Source: Rhynchopus euleeides
Taxonomy: Eukaryota; Euglenozoa; Diplonemea; Diplonemida; Diplonemidae
Length of the DNA: 64,000 bases
NCBI GenBank assembly: GCA_963210315.1
Contig: OY723256.1
Location: 682,001 to 746,000 of the forward strand
Direction: 5' to 3'
Shown one piece after another: positions 8,740-17,616 of the stretch. Positions within the stretch are counted from its first letter, which is position 1, and every line of letters starts with the position of its first letter. Under the pieces are notes generated by a model, which saw nothing but the letters and a program-made list of their open reading frames with translations, was not told where the DNA came from and did no database searches. Made by a program: the position numbers and the translations under genes.

Positions 8740-9483
8740 TCATTCGGGAAGCAGGACCGGGTCCGTTGCCGTCACCCCCCTCGTATATTGGTCGGCCCGT
8801 TGGTCTGATGTTGAGACCCACTCACACACGACCTGGAGCTGAGCGCCAGCCGCCAGGGTGAACAGGTCAGCAATCACGTGGTTCGAACGGAAGTCTGATG
8901 AGTGACCTCTCTGGATGCTGTGGACTGCCGGCAGGTTATCAACCATCAGCTTGATCCTCGTGGCCCGCAAGCTTTTCGACGCCAGAGCGATCGCCTGCCT
9001 CGCTGCGTACAGCTCCTTCACGTAGATGTGCCACATCTCCTTCCCGTTGGAGAAAGCCGCCTGCGCCACTTGTTGCGGATCAGACTCTAATATCGCCGCC
9101 CAGGATGTCGAGGAAGCATCAGACCATGCCGTGGTGCACGTAGTAGGACCCCTCCCAATCCAGGGGTTCTCCGTCATCTGCGCTGACCTCTGTTCGATTT
9201 CCTTGATGGCTGACGGTCTTACCGCGATCGGCGTGTCCCACTCCGCCGATTCGAACAGGTCCCTCGCCACATCTCTGATGAAGCTCAGCGTCGCCGGGAG
9301 GAAACACAGGAAAGAGTTTGTCGTGTACGAGTGCCACACCAAGCCCCCGACAACCTTGTAGATCGCCCTCGGGGTTGCTCTGCCCCCCCCGCACCGCTGC
9401 ATGTTCCCGAGTCCCCAGAAATTTCTGAACCCACGCCGGGTCCGACCGGTAGCAGTGGCGTTGTAGATCAAACGATAGTCCAA
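8740..9483 (-). CDS. RNase H domain of YR retroelement, copy I
   Basis: The 247-residue frame carries an RNase H fold with the four acidic positions: D122 (WSDASSTSWAA), E157 (KELYAARQAI), D182 (MVDNLPAVH) and D231 (STSDQRADQYTRG). This is the pattern of the DIRS-type RT-linked RNase H that degrades the RNA strand during reverse transcription. It continues the RT polypeptide in a different frame. The two overlap near 9420-9483, where AAATTTC sits in a position that would allow a +1 switch. The nominal ATG is probably not used. Confidence 0.75.
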   Translation of the reverse strand: MDYRLIYNATATGRTRRGFRNFWGLGNMQRCGGGRATPRAIYKVVGGLVWHSYTTNSFLCFLPATLSFIRDVARDLFESAEWDTPIAVRPSAIKEIEQRSAQMTENPWIGRGPTTCTTAWSDASSTSWAAILESDPQQVAQAAFSNGKEMWHIYVKELYAARQAIALASKSLRATRIKLMVDNLPAVHSIQRGHSSDFRSNHVIADLFTLAAGAQLQVVCEWVSTSDQRADQYTRGVTATDPVLLPE

Positions 9484-10452
9484 AGGTGTTGAACATCTGC
9501 GTGGGCTGGCCGTAGCCCTGCTCGTCCAGTGACATCTTGGCGTTGACTGTTGCGCATCGGGTGAGGAAAATCTCGAACTTCTCAGCCGCCTCCTGTTGCG
9601 ATCCTGCTGTCACGATGAAGTTGTCGACCCAGGTGACTCCCTCAGACGGTGGCAGCAGTACCCGCGCTGTCCGCTGCGCGATGCACGGTGCGTACTTCCA
9701 CCCCATGCAGAGTGCCTTCAATCTTGTAGTCACGAAATTCCCCCGTTGGGGTGCAACCTTCACGCCAAAGAAGTCTCTGATTTCGGGGTGCACCGGGAAC
9801 TGGTAGAACCAGCTTTTCCCGTCGGTGGCCACGACCCAGTTCGCCTGCAGCAATCGCCCGATCACCCCCACGATCCGTGGGAGCAGCATGTCTTGAGGTG
9901 GTTGCATGCAGTCGTTCAGCTTCCTGCCATCCAGAACGAAACGCCTCCCACCGGATTTCTTCTCCACGGTAAAGCCGTGCAGCACTACCTTGGGCTCGTG
10001 GGAAACCTCCTCCAGCACTTCATACTGCTTCAGCGCGTCCAGATGGTGAAGAAGATTTCTGGATATTCTCATCCTGAAGCGGGTGTCGGACCTGATTCGC
10101 TGGAGCTCTCCTTCCCAGAAACGCGCGTAGAAGCTGCCTGGGTCCGTGATCACGTCAATCACGCCTTGAAGCTCGCCCGCCTGGTCCAATATCTTCAGCT
10201 GATGTAGGTCCATGAAACCGACACATATGGGTGCGATGTAGTCTTCGTTTGGCTTCCCTCCCTTATGAGGCGGCCTCCGCGGTTTCCCGCCGATAGAGAT
10301 CGCAAGAGCTTCATCGTATAGAGTGTCGAGCCCGGGCCCCATATCTCCGTCGTCGTTGCACCCATCGCCCTCAGGTCTGTATCGCGCCCTGTTCCCCGGG
10401 ATCCACGGAACACCTGGGAAATTTCCCCGCAACAGGTTCCTCACATGGCTTC
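9419..10452 (-). CDS. Reverse transcriptase domain of YR retroelement, copy I
   Basis: This is the coding part of a longer open frame running 9119-11407; the upstream half of that frame is a shadow of the recombinase. RT blocks are visible: RRFVLDGRKLND, motif A ATDGKSWFYQF (Asp at residue 529 of the long frame), motif B ALCMGWKYAPCIAQRT, and motif C TWVDNFIV (Asp 595, Asn 596; plus-strand 9617-9637). Most RTs have Tyr-x-Asp-Asp at motif C, so W-V-D-N lacks the second Asp. All three copies share it. The start is unclear and the frame overlaps the recombinase stop by about 10 bp. Copy I has Thr where copies II and III have Ala in the RSD(T/A)RF block. Confidence 0.75.
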
Positions 10453-11310
10453 CCGCAGTTTTTCCGACATGGCTGCCGTCACGTCCACCCGCTGTAGCCC
10501 CGCCTCTGCGACGTATCGGATCAGCGACTCTGTCGTCTGGTGACGGGTGAGAAAACACAGCTCGTCGAGGGGCACCTTCTGCTTCAGGAGGAATTGCGCT
10601 GCTCCTCTCCTGAGGGAGTGCGAGGTGAGAGACCTGTTGACTCGCTGGAGGGCTGCCCCGATCTGGCTCGACGTGATCCCTGGCGGGAATATCATACCTG
10701 TCGGGTCGCTGATCGCTTTCAGACGGTGGCTGAGTGTCGCCCTCGCGCCGTCCGTCACGTGGTGGCCCGTGAAACGCCCCAGTTGAAATGGATCTCCTTT
10801 GGTCTCCCGCCAGTGCACTGTCACCACTCCGTCCGCCCTGATGTTGACCTCTTGTCTCTTGAGTCGCAGCACGTCTGACGCTCTCCCGGCTGTCACCCAG
10901 CACATTTCCACCGCTAGACGTGTGAGGGGTTTTGGCTCGAGTCGCACTGCAGAGGTCACGTCGTGGGGTCCTGCCGGTGTTGCCTGTTTTCCTGGGATCA
11001 GCGCCCCTGATCTTCGCAAGCTCCGCCTGTAGTCCTGCAGCAGCTGCGATTCCGACAGGGACACGCCGCTTGTCCGCCTCAACGCCCCTGCGACATCCAT
11101 CGTGTATTGCAGGGCGGACGCCGCGGTTATCCCGTCCAACGTCCTCTTCTTCTCCACCCAGTATATGAGCGCGAGGTCGTGTGGAATCCCGCCGTTCCGT
11201 TCCTCCCAAGTCGCCTTGAACTCGAGGTAGCGGCGGGAGGTGCTCCTCAGGCTCTTCCAGTACGACCCTGCCAGGCACTGTGCGAGAGTCTCCCTCGCCG
11301 ATTTGAGCAC
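10441..11310 (-). CDS. Tyrosine recombinase of YR retroelement, copy I
   Basis: The 289-residue frame has a complete catalytic set: R143 (TAGRASDVLRL), K171 (RETKGDP), H231 and R234 (HSLRRGA), H257 (LTRHQT) and nucleophile Y266 (LIRYVAE). The N-terminal ~110 residues are helical and would be the SAM-like core-binding domain. The enzyme would integrate circular DNA copies without making a target duplication. No ATG begins the frame; the listed start is a GTG and the open frame extends further upstream toward gag. A run of eight G/C near 11370 lies between gag and recombinase and could be a slip site. It ends in ATGTGA overlapping the RT frame. Confidence 0.85.
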   Translation of the reverse strand: MLKSARETLAQCLAGSYWKSLRSTSRRYLEFKATWEERNGGIPHDLALIYWVEKKRTLDGITAASALQYTMDVAGALRRTSGVSLSESQLLQDYRRSLRRSGALIPGKQATPAGPHDVTSAVRLEPKPLTRLAVEMCWVTAGRASDVLRLKRQEVNIRADGVVTVHWRETKGDPFQLGRFTGHHVTDGARATLSHRLKAISDPTGMIFPPGITSSQIGAALQRVNRSLTSHSLRRGAAQFLLKQKVPLDELCFLTRHQTTESLIRYVAEAGLQRVDVTAAMSEKLREAM

Positions 11311-11403
11311 CGCGCTCTCCTGCTCGTCCGTCAGTCCCGTCTCGTGCTGCCGTCTTCTGCCTCTTTCGCTCGGGGGGGGGCACAGGATCTGTTCGTAGGG
11401 GAG

Positions 11404-12420
11404 TCAATGCTGCCCCCCCTTGCTCCCCTTTCCCCCCTTTCCCGTGTGGCCAGCCTGGCGGTTGTCGATCCTGTCGAAGTCTCGCTTCCTCGTGTCGCGG
11501 CTTCCGATTACGCGATCCTTGCGCTTCTGCTCCTCCTCCTCCAGCTTTTTCTTCCCGGCCTGTACCAGTGGTTCGATGAGGCGATCCTTCAGCCTCTCGT
11601 CGAACTTGTCGAACTGGTAGCCGCTCGCCCTCTTCTCAAACGTCAGGCGGAAGACCCGCCCGTACTTCCCCAGGTGCAGCGTTGCCGACAGCGCGACCAC
11701 CACCCGGTGTATCACCCCCATCAGCTCGATGTTGTCCGCCGGGTTCGGCTTGAGTGCTGCCAACGTCTTGTCCAGCAGCTGCAGATTCCTCTGTGTGTCT
11801 GCCTCATACTCCCGCGTCGAGCTGAGGTCGGACGGCAGAGCGTACTCCTTGAAGACTTTCCCCACCTCCATCCGGATGAGGTTGCGAACCTGTGGGATGT
11901 GCACATTCCCCCAAGTCGCCACCACCTCGGCACAGAACCCCGCGGGCAGGGAGAGGTCCCTCTGCTCCTCCAGCGCGGTCAGTCTTCCCCGGATATCGCG
12001 CATGTCGTCCCTGAGCCCCAGCAGGATTTCCATCATGTCACCCTGCGGCGGTGGTGGCGGGGCGCCAGGCGCAACCGGCGGGGTTCCTGGCTGCGACGAC
12101 GCGTTGCTCACTGCGTCCGCCAAGGGCCCGGCGAAGGTGCGGATCCACTCGCACACAGGGCACACCCACCCCGCTTCCGTGATGGTGCCCGTGAACAGGC
12201 TCCGGACTGGGCCCGCCGGGAGGGTCCCGCGGATACACGTAACGGTGGTCCTGTGCCCGCACCGCCAGCACTGGGCCCCGGCACCATGCACCGTGCCACA
12301 CGAGGGAAATACGCACCCTGGGGACCCCTCCACCGGCAGCCCGTCGGCGAGCTTCGGCTCCACCCCCGCCCAATCGACCACATGGGCGTTGGCGGGGAAG
12401 TCATCCCTCGTGAGGGCCAT
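11404..12420 (-). CDS. Gag-like ORF of YR retroelement, copy I
   Basis: The 338-residue product is encoded first in the element. It has a Cys/His-rich N-terminal part with seven Cys between residues 36 and 90 (SPGC, PSCG, CWRCGH, TC, CPVC), probably zinc-binding. A short coiled coil covers about residues 135-160, followed by a Lys/Glu-rich then Gly/Lys-rich basic tail (residues 280-338) suited to nucleic-acid binding. No sequence family is recognised with confidence. Position and composition argue for a nucleocapsid/gag role. The ATG at 12420 is preceded on its strand by TTCGCGAGAG. The stop TGA is followed directly by the frame used for RT. Confidence 0.65.
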   Translation of the reverse strand: MALTRDDFPANAHVVDWAGVEPKLADGLPVEGSPGCVFPSCGTVHGAGAQCWRCGHRTTVTCIRGTLPAGPVRSLFTGTITEAGWVCPVCEWIRTFAGPLADAVSNASSQPGTPPVAPGAPPPPPQGDMMEILLGLRDDMRDIRGRLTALEEQRDLSLPAGFCAEVVATWGNVHIPQVRNLIRMEVGKVFKEYALPSDLSSTREYEADTQRNLQLLDKTLAALKPNPADNIELMGVIHRVVVALSATLHLGKYGRVFRLTFEKRASGYQFDKFDERLKDRLIEPLVQAGKKKLEEEEQKRKDRVIGSRDTRKRDFDRIDNRQAGHTGKGGKGSKGGQH

Positions 12421-12460
12421 CTCTCGCGAAGCGGCTGCTGCTCTGAGCCCGTGGCCAGTA

Positions 12461-13430
12461 GATGAACCTGGTGAGGTGTGCCCGCCTGCGCTTGTGAGGT
12501 GTGGCTCGCGGCCTAGATGAACCTGTTAAGGTGTCCTCGTGTTGTTGGAGCAGATGAGTCTGTTCAGGGTGTGTCCGTTCGCGCTGTTGGAGTCTGGCGT
12601 GAGGGCCTCGTAGATGAACCTGTACAGGGTGTGGGCGTCTGCGCTGTTGAAGTCTGTGGCTCGTGGGCCTATGGCTCGTGGGCCGTAGATGAACCTGTAC
12701 AAGGTGTGGGCGTCTGCGCTGTTGAAGTCTGTGGCTCGTGGGCCTATGGCTCGTGGGCCGTATAGATGAACCTGTTAGGGTGTCCGTCTGCGCTGTGCTA
12801 CAGTGTGGCTCGTGGGCCTATGGCTCGTGTGCCGTAGATGAACCTGTATAGGGTGTGGGCGTCTGCACTGTTGAAGTCTGTGGCTCGTGGGCCTATGGCT
12901 CGTGGGCCGTATAGATGAACCTGTTAGGGTGTCCGTCTGCGCTGTGTTACAGTGTGGCTCGTGGGCCTATGGCTCGTGGGCCGTAGATGAACCTGTACAA
13001 GGTGTGGGCGTCTGCGCTGTTGAAGTCAGTGGCTCGTGGGCCTATGGCTCGTGGGCCGTATAGATGAACCTGTTAGGGTGTCCGTCTGCGCTGTGCTACA
13101 GTGTGGCTCGTGGGCCTATGGCTCGTGTGCCGTAGATGAACCTGTATAGGGTGTGGGCGTCTGCACTGTTGAAGTCTGTGGCTCGTGGGCCTATGGCTCG
13201 TGGGCCGTATAGATGAACCTGTTAGGGTGTCCGTCTGCGCTGTGTTACAGTGTGGCTCGTGGGCCTATGGCTCGTGGGCCGTAGATGAACCTGTACAAGG
13301 TGTGGGCGTCTGCGCTGTTGAAGTCAGTGGCTCGTGGGCCTATGGCTCGTGGGCCGTATAGATGAACCTGTTAGGGTGTCCGTCTGCGCTGTGTTACAGT
13401 GTGGCTCGTGGGCCTATGGCTCGTGGGCCG
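12461..13430. repeat. Minisatellite upstream of gag, copy I (970 bp)
   Basis: Tandem units of about 70-77 bp begin TAGATGAACCTGT and end GGCTCGTGGGCCG. Two alternating unit types (GTACAAGGTGTGGGCG and GTTAGGGTGTCCGTC) form a dimer of about 148 bp. Unit I carries one dimer more than units II and III, plus two extra 15-bp CCTATGGCTCGTGGG segments. The array sits where the 5' untranslated region of the retroelement would be. Confidence 0.85.
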
Positions 13431-13516
13431 TTTTCTGCTGTAGTAGTGCCTCTCCCCTCTCACCGACACCTGCGTGGGCTCGTAGACCCTGATTATTGAT
13501 CACGTGTGCTGGTTTT

Positions 13517-14015
13517 TTTTATATCACTAGTAAAAAGACTTTGTCTGCAGACCCCTTCTAAAAATGAGTAAAAAAAGGTAGCGTTTATTTTACGGAGTTT
13601 GTAAGAAATTTGCAGGGACAGTAAAAAAAAGTTTTACTAGGAAAATAAAGTAATTGCAGGCACTTTCAAGGCAAATGGCGGGGGCTGGGCGAGGAAACTG
13701 TAGGTGGTCCAGAGTGTCGAAGCCTTGAGTCCCTTGTCGTCACGGAGGTGACTCAGATCGGACACAGAAGTGCTCCTATCCTCCCTTGGGGTGCCGGTTG
13801 TCAACCTGTTGAACTGCAGGAACTTCGCCCACGCCTTCCTGTACACGGGACCAGATGCCAAGTGCGTTGCTGTACTGTTCCTCCATCGCGTCAGCTTTTT
13901 GTGTGCATGTCATAATGCCTGTGTGCGCCTTAGGGTACTGGGACTGGTATACTCATGCAGCAGTCACTCAAGTACGCACATCCCGAGACAAAGTCTTTTC
14001 ACACGTGATATAAAA
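13517..14015. mobile_element. Inverted-repeat element of about 0.5 kb, copy I
   Basis: Termini are TTTTATATCAC...AAAAGACTTTGTCT on the left (from 13517) and its reverse complement on the right (ending 14015); about 26 of 30 positions match. No target duplication can be decided because the left flank is a T run. The interior holds a 74-codon frame on the minus strand (13637-13861). It is most likely a non-autonomous DNA transposon. Confidence 0.65.
13637..13861 (-). pseudogene. Possible recombinase-like helical fragment
   Basis: The 74-residue frame contains YRKAWAKFLQF, a spacer, then LSHLRDDKGLKASTLWTTYSFL. That spacing resembles the SAM-like core-binding domain of tyrosine recombinases (x-YxxAWxxF ... 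LxxKGLxxSTL). No catalytic domain follows. It could be a relic of the autonomous element that mobilised this inverted-repeat unit, or chance. The same frame is kept at 29991-30215 and 53082-53306. Confidence 0.3.
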
Positions 14016-14022
14016 CTACGTA

Positions 14023-14207
14023 TTGCGATAAAAAGTGGACTTTATCCACTCGCCACACCTTGGAAACCCTCGGGCAACACATATTCCCCTCGCTTCGCTC
14101 GGGAAATATCCAGACATACTCCCCTCGCTTCGCTCGGGAAGTATTTTTGCCCTCGGATTCCCAATCTGTGTGGCTCGTAAAATAAAGTCCACTTTTTTTT
14201 ATCGCAA
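14023..14207. mobile_element. 185-bp MITE with TA duplication, copy I
   Basis: Termini TTGCGATAAAAAGTGGACTTTAT and the reverse complement at the right end (with two to three extra A/T) give about 35 bp of terminal inverted repeat. TA flanks both sides (14021-14022 and 14208-14209), as in Tc1/mariner-type MITEs. The interior has two CCCTCGCTTCGCTCGGG hairpins (near 14088 and 14121). Confidence 0.7.
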
Positions 14208-14235
14208 TAAATAGTATTTTTTTTTCCAGCACACG

Positions 14236-14829
14236 CAGTGATTTTCCTCTCCGCTGAAAATCTCAAAAATGCCGGCGAAAAATTTTTTTCCCACCCGGAA
14301 AATTTTTTCTCGGGCGCGCTTCGCGCGCCCGAGACGACGCGGAGATGGCCAGTCGCATACGCCCAAGGACTTGCGAGACAGGCACACGCGACAGGGGGGG
14401 TCTGGGGGGCGGAGCCCCCCAGCCGCCGGAGGCCACGGTAGTGAACATCCGTCCCGTCGAGGCTACAGATTTTGGGCGTTTTCGCATTCCTGGGGTTGCT
14501 GTACGGCTTGTGGGCCTGGGTTCCACAAGCGGGGTCTGGGGGGCGGAGCCCCGCAGCCGCCGGAGGCCACGGTAGTGAACATCTGTTCTTTGCAGCCACC
14601 CTCTGCAGGTCTTGTCCTGCCAATCTGTGACTGCTTGGTGGGGCTCACAGAGCAGGCCCTCCCATTTTTTTCCTGGGCCTGATTTTTTTCCTCCAGGACC
14701 TCTCCCCAGACCCCCTGAAAAATTCCCACCAAAAACCCCCGTGGCGAAAAAACTTTTTTCGCCGGACGATTTTTCCAGAGATTTTTTTTTTGCGAAATTT
14801 TATTTTTTCGCCACGGGGGAAAATCACTG
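14236..14829. mobile_element. 594-bp hAT-like MITE, complete copy
   Basis: Terminal inverted repeats CAGTGATTTTCC (14236-14247) and GGAAAATCACTG (14818-14829) are bounded by an 8-bp target duplication AGCACACG (14228-14235, 14830-14837). The same flanking sequence without the element occurs at 24953 and 48044, with a single AGCACACG. Inside are an 11-bp perfect hairpin CTCGGGCGCGC (14309-14333), two GC hairpin modules (14397-14453, 14531-14588) and the 84-bp foldback (14736-14819). No coding capacity. The 8-bp duplication and CA...TG ends suggest hAT-type mobilisation. The ends differ from those of the 2.16-kb element, so a different transposase is implied. Confidence 0.82.
14397..14588. repeat. 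Pair of GC-rich hairpin modules inside the MITE
   Basis: Two direct copies of the CTGGGGGGCGGAGCCCC module, as at 2811-3043 but ending GTGAACATC in place of GTGAGCATC. The second copy has one mismatch in the stem (CCCCGCAG). Confidence 0.8.
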
Positions 14830-14837
14830 AGCACACG

Positions 14838-15761
14838 CGGATTGTGTCGGTGTGTGAAGAACTTTGCCTGAAGTACAGAAAATGGGGGTGTCAGTGGCGG
14901 AGCACAAAAGAAGAAAACATCAGAAACATATTCATTCGTGTCGTGGATCTGTCTTCGCGGTGGTGTATTTCCCCTAACACCCTTGGCTGGTCAGGACCTG
15001 TCATGTGTGTCAGTTGCAAAATATAAACCGCGGGGATTTTGAGTTATGCAGTACGGGGGGGGGGGGGGGTCTTCGCTACCAGGTGTGACTGAGTGAGAAA
15101 AAGTGAGCCACGGCCCACTTCCCCTCACTGACTGACGAGCTGTGACTGGTAGCGAGGGCCCCCGGGGGGAGGGTTTGATCACGGGTATAGACAATAGCAA
15201 CCGTGTTGAGGGGTGGGGGTGTGGCCTGGGGGTGGGCACGCCCAAACAACTTTGAGCGAGAGGGCTGTGGTGTGTATGTGTATCGAGAGGCAGGGGCCGC
15301 GCTGGAAGGGGGGTGGGGGTGTGGCCTGTGAGTGGGGTGATGAGATGGATGATGAGTGTGACGGGCGGTTCAACCTGGACATTCCGCGCAGGGGCATTCG
15401 CCACCCGCTCTGTGCAACTTCAGGCATGGGTATGGGTGTGGGAGGGATGGCTGGGTGGGGGTGGGGAGGGGAATCGCCCTGCACTGCAAGGTACTACGTT
15501 GCGAGGCACTGCGTTTTGTGTGCGCATCTCCTGGGGGTGAAGGCATGTCGAGAAGAGGCGCTGTGTGGCCAGTCTGCTGGGCATCAATCTGCTGGAGGAG
15601 GGAGAGCAGAGGATGGCACGCAGCTATGAAACAGGGGCATGGGGGCTCAAGCAAGGCCCTGTGAAGTTGGCGTGGGAAAAAAAATAGGGCGAAACGTCAA
15701 CTGCAGCAGTCCGGCTAGTTCTGTTGTGATTTGCGCAGGTTTTCACCTCCCCGGGTGGGGG
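14838..15761. other. Gene-free block, unit II
   Basis: It matches 277-1200 with no meaningful change. The first ~190 bp also occur alone at 24961-25147. A poly-G run is near 15055. No gene recognised. Confidence 0.7.
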
Positions 15762-16002
15762 CAATGTTGTTAGGGTGGGTTTAAACTTGGGTTTAAACCG
15801 GGTTTTTATTGGGTTTTTATGGTTTTTATTCCTGAGATTTCTCGGGTTTAAACTCGGTTTTTTGGTGGGGGGTGGGAGAGGGGGGTTTTTTTACTCTACC
15901 ACCTCTACCATTCCAGTGCAGACTCCGAAGCCAAGAAAAAATAGCTAGCGGCAGTGATCTGAGGGTACCGTACCCGGTACCCTCGGGGGGTAGTACCCCC
16001 TG

Positions 16003-16413
16003 GTGCCCCCAAAATGGTGGTTTTCAGTTTCGCGGAATTTGCATTTCCGGCGTTTTTCCGAACCGTGGCGAGGTCATTTTGCCAGGAGCACCAGCATCAC
16101 CAGTAACGCCAGCAACGCCTGTGGAGGAGACCCCCCTCAGAAGTCAAAACCAGCTGCCAAACCAGCCAGGCAATGCAGGATTGTTGCGACCCCCCGACCC
16201 AACGAGACGGAGATGACGAGGATAGTGGATGCCTGGGCAGATTATGTACTGGCTGCCGGGCTCCCCCTCTCCATTATGGAGGACGAACATTTCCCCAAGG
16301 CCGTCGGGGTGACACGCCCCAGCATAGATGTCAAGCAGCTGCCGAGCAGGCACCAACTCGGGGGTAAACTTCTCGATGAGAAGTATGACGCGGTCATGAA
16401 CGAAGACCTGTGA
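16003..16413 (+). pseudogene. hAT transposase fragment, unit II copy
   Basis: Identical frame to 1442-1852: 136 codons, with hAT-like resemblance in the last ~65 residues (GLPLS, LPSRHQL) and a stop before any catalytic core. Confidence 0.5.
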
Positions 16414-17371
16414 AAGTTGAACAAGTCGGACAGCCGCGTCCCTCCCTGGCCCCCCTCCCCTCCCGCAAACCAGCTCAGTGCACGTAACGTGTGCACCCCC
16501 TGCAGCTTCCTACTGGGTTTTTACTGGGTTTAAACTCGGTTTAAACCGAGTTTAAACCCGGTTTTAGAGTTTAAACCCGGTTTTTTGGGTTTTTTGGGTT
16601 TTTTTTTCCATGTCGCTCCCGTTGGTCACTGCGCTGCTTTGAGTCAGCCACGTGGCGGAAGCCGGACCGCAGGGAGGGGCGTTGCGCCCGTTGACGCCTC
16701 TCGCTCCTCATGTGCCTTGAGTAGCTGCCTGGTGGGTCTGCTTTGAGGCGGGGAATCGCGTCAGGCCAAACAGCCACTGCGAGGACGTCTCCCCTAAAAG
16801 AAAAGAAAGAATGTGGGAAGGGGACGGGGGCGAGATGGGTGGGCGGCGCAAGCCGGAAGGAGCGCCCCCCATGGGGCGGAAGCTCACCCGACAGCATAAA
16901 ATGCTGCAAAAACAACAAAAAAGGGGAAAAGAAACCACGCACACCACAACATCAATAAAACCAAAGCCGTGCAGAAAGGGCCCCTCCGCATATATGAAAC
17001 AGGGCACACAGCGGAAAATGAGTTTTTATTCTGGGACCCGGGTTTTTAACCAGGCCTGTCGCTAACTTTTCGATTTTGGAGATTTGGTGGGTTGACGCTC
17101 CTGTTTTGGGGGGGGATCAGGGGGGAAAACACTAGGGGTCAATTTTTCTCGCGCGCGCTCGTGTTGTTGCCAAATTTTCCCATCGGTGGACCACTAGGTG
17201 GGCACGGTGTGAGGCGCTGGGTTCCTTCCGTGGTTCCTCTCCTGCTCGCGCCGTCGGGTGCCGGAGGAAACCAAAAAATGGCTTTCGGGACCATGATTTC
17301 GACGCTGCCCCCTGATATGTCACGGCCGTCAAAGCGCAAGGACTTGGTTACTAGACGGGCACGCGAGATGG

Positions 17372-17604
17372 GGGGTCTGGGGGGCAGAGCCCCCCAGCCG
17401 CCGGAGGCCACGGTAGTGAGCATCTGTTCATTGTGGGCGTACAGATTCTGTGTGAGTTGGCTGCGTCCTCCTGAGGCTACTGGAGTGGGTGGATTCCCTG
17501 ACCCGGTGGGAATCGAATGACTTGAGTACGAGACATACGCCACAGGGGGGTCTGGGGGGCGGAGCCCCCCAGCCGCCGGAGGCCACGGTAGTGAGCATCT
17601 GTTC
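17372..17604. repeat. GC hairpin module pair, unit II hAT copy
   Basis: Same two direct modules as at 2811-3043. Confidence 0.8.
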
Positions 17605-17616
17605 CTGCAAAACCAT

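Larger units (their letters stand above)
8724..13430 (-). mobile_element. VIPER/Ngaro-like tyrosine-recombinase retroelement, copy I
   Basis: The minus-strand order is gag-like (11404-12420), tyrosine recombinase (10441-11310), reverse transcriptase (about 9419-10452), RNase H (8740-9483). RT plus a YR integrase places it in the DIRS/Ngaro/VIPER order; YR before RT is the arrangement I associate with trypanosomatid VIPER elements. Homology with copies II and III starts at 8724, so the 3' end here is joined to broken rhamnonate dehydratase. A minisatellite lies upstream of gag. True termini were not identified: no split direct repeats or LTRs were found by eye. Several frame changes between domains mean expression would need frameshifting, or the copy is defective. 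Confidence 0.8.
1..14561. repeat. Macro-repeat unit I (rearranged variant)
   Basis: Bases 1-5890 match 14562-20451 almost base for base (constant offset 14561). At 5890/5891 the match stops: unit I goes into a truncated WDR83 gene while units II-IV go on to a tyrosinase segment. From 6642 the sequence re-enters the unit (6642 corresponds to 458). It skips the hAT-like element, reaches a broken rhamnonate dehydratase, and at about 8721 jumps to the YR retroelement shared with the other units. The unit therefore carries two partial passes through the same repeat and no tyrosinase gene. Confidence 0.85.

Noticed and set aside
10453-11407. N-terminal half of the 762-codon RT frame as real protein
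   Set aside because: It overlaps the recombinase, which has a full catalytic set in another frame. This half is Arg/Gly/Asp-rich without motifs, and its nominal start is TTG.
11107-12465. 452- and 263-codon plus-strand frames over gag
   Set aside because: Antisense to the gag-like frame and its neighbour; composition is that of a shadow and no motifs are seen.
8724-13430. LTR retrotransposon
   Set aside because: No long direct repeats flank the domains, and integration is encoded by a tyrosine recombinase and not a DDE integrase.
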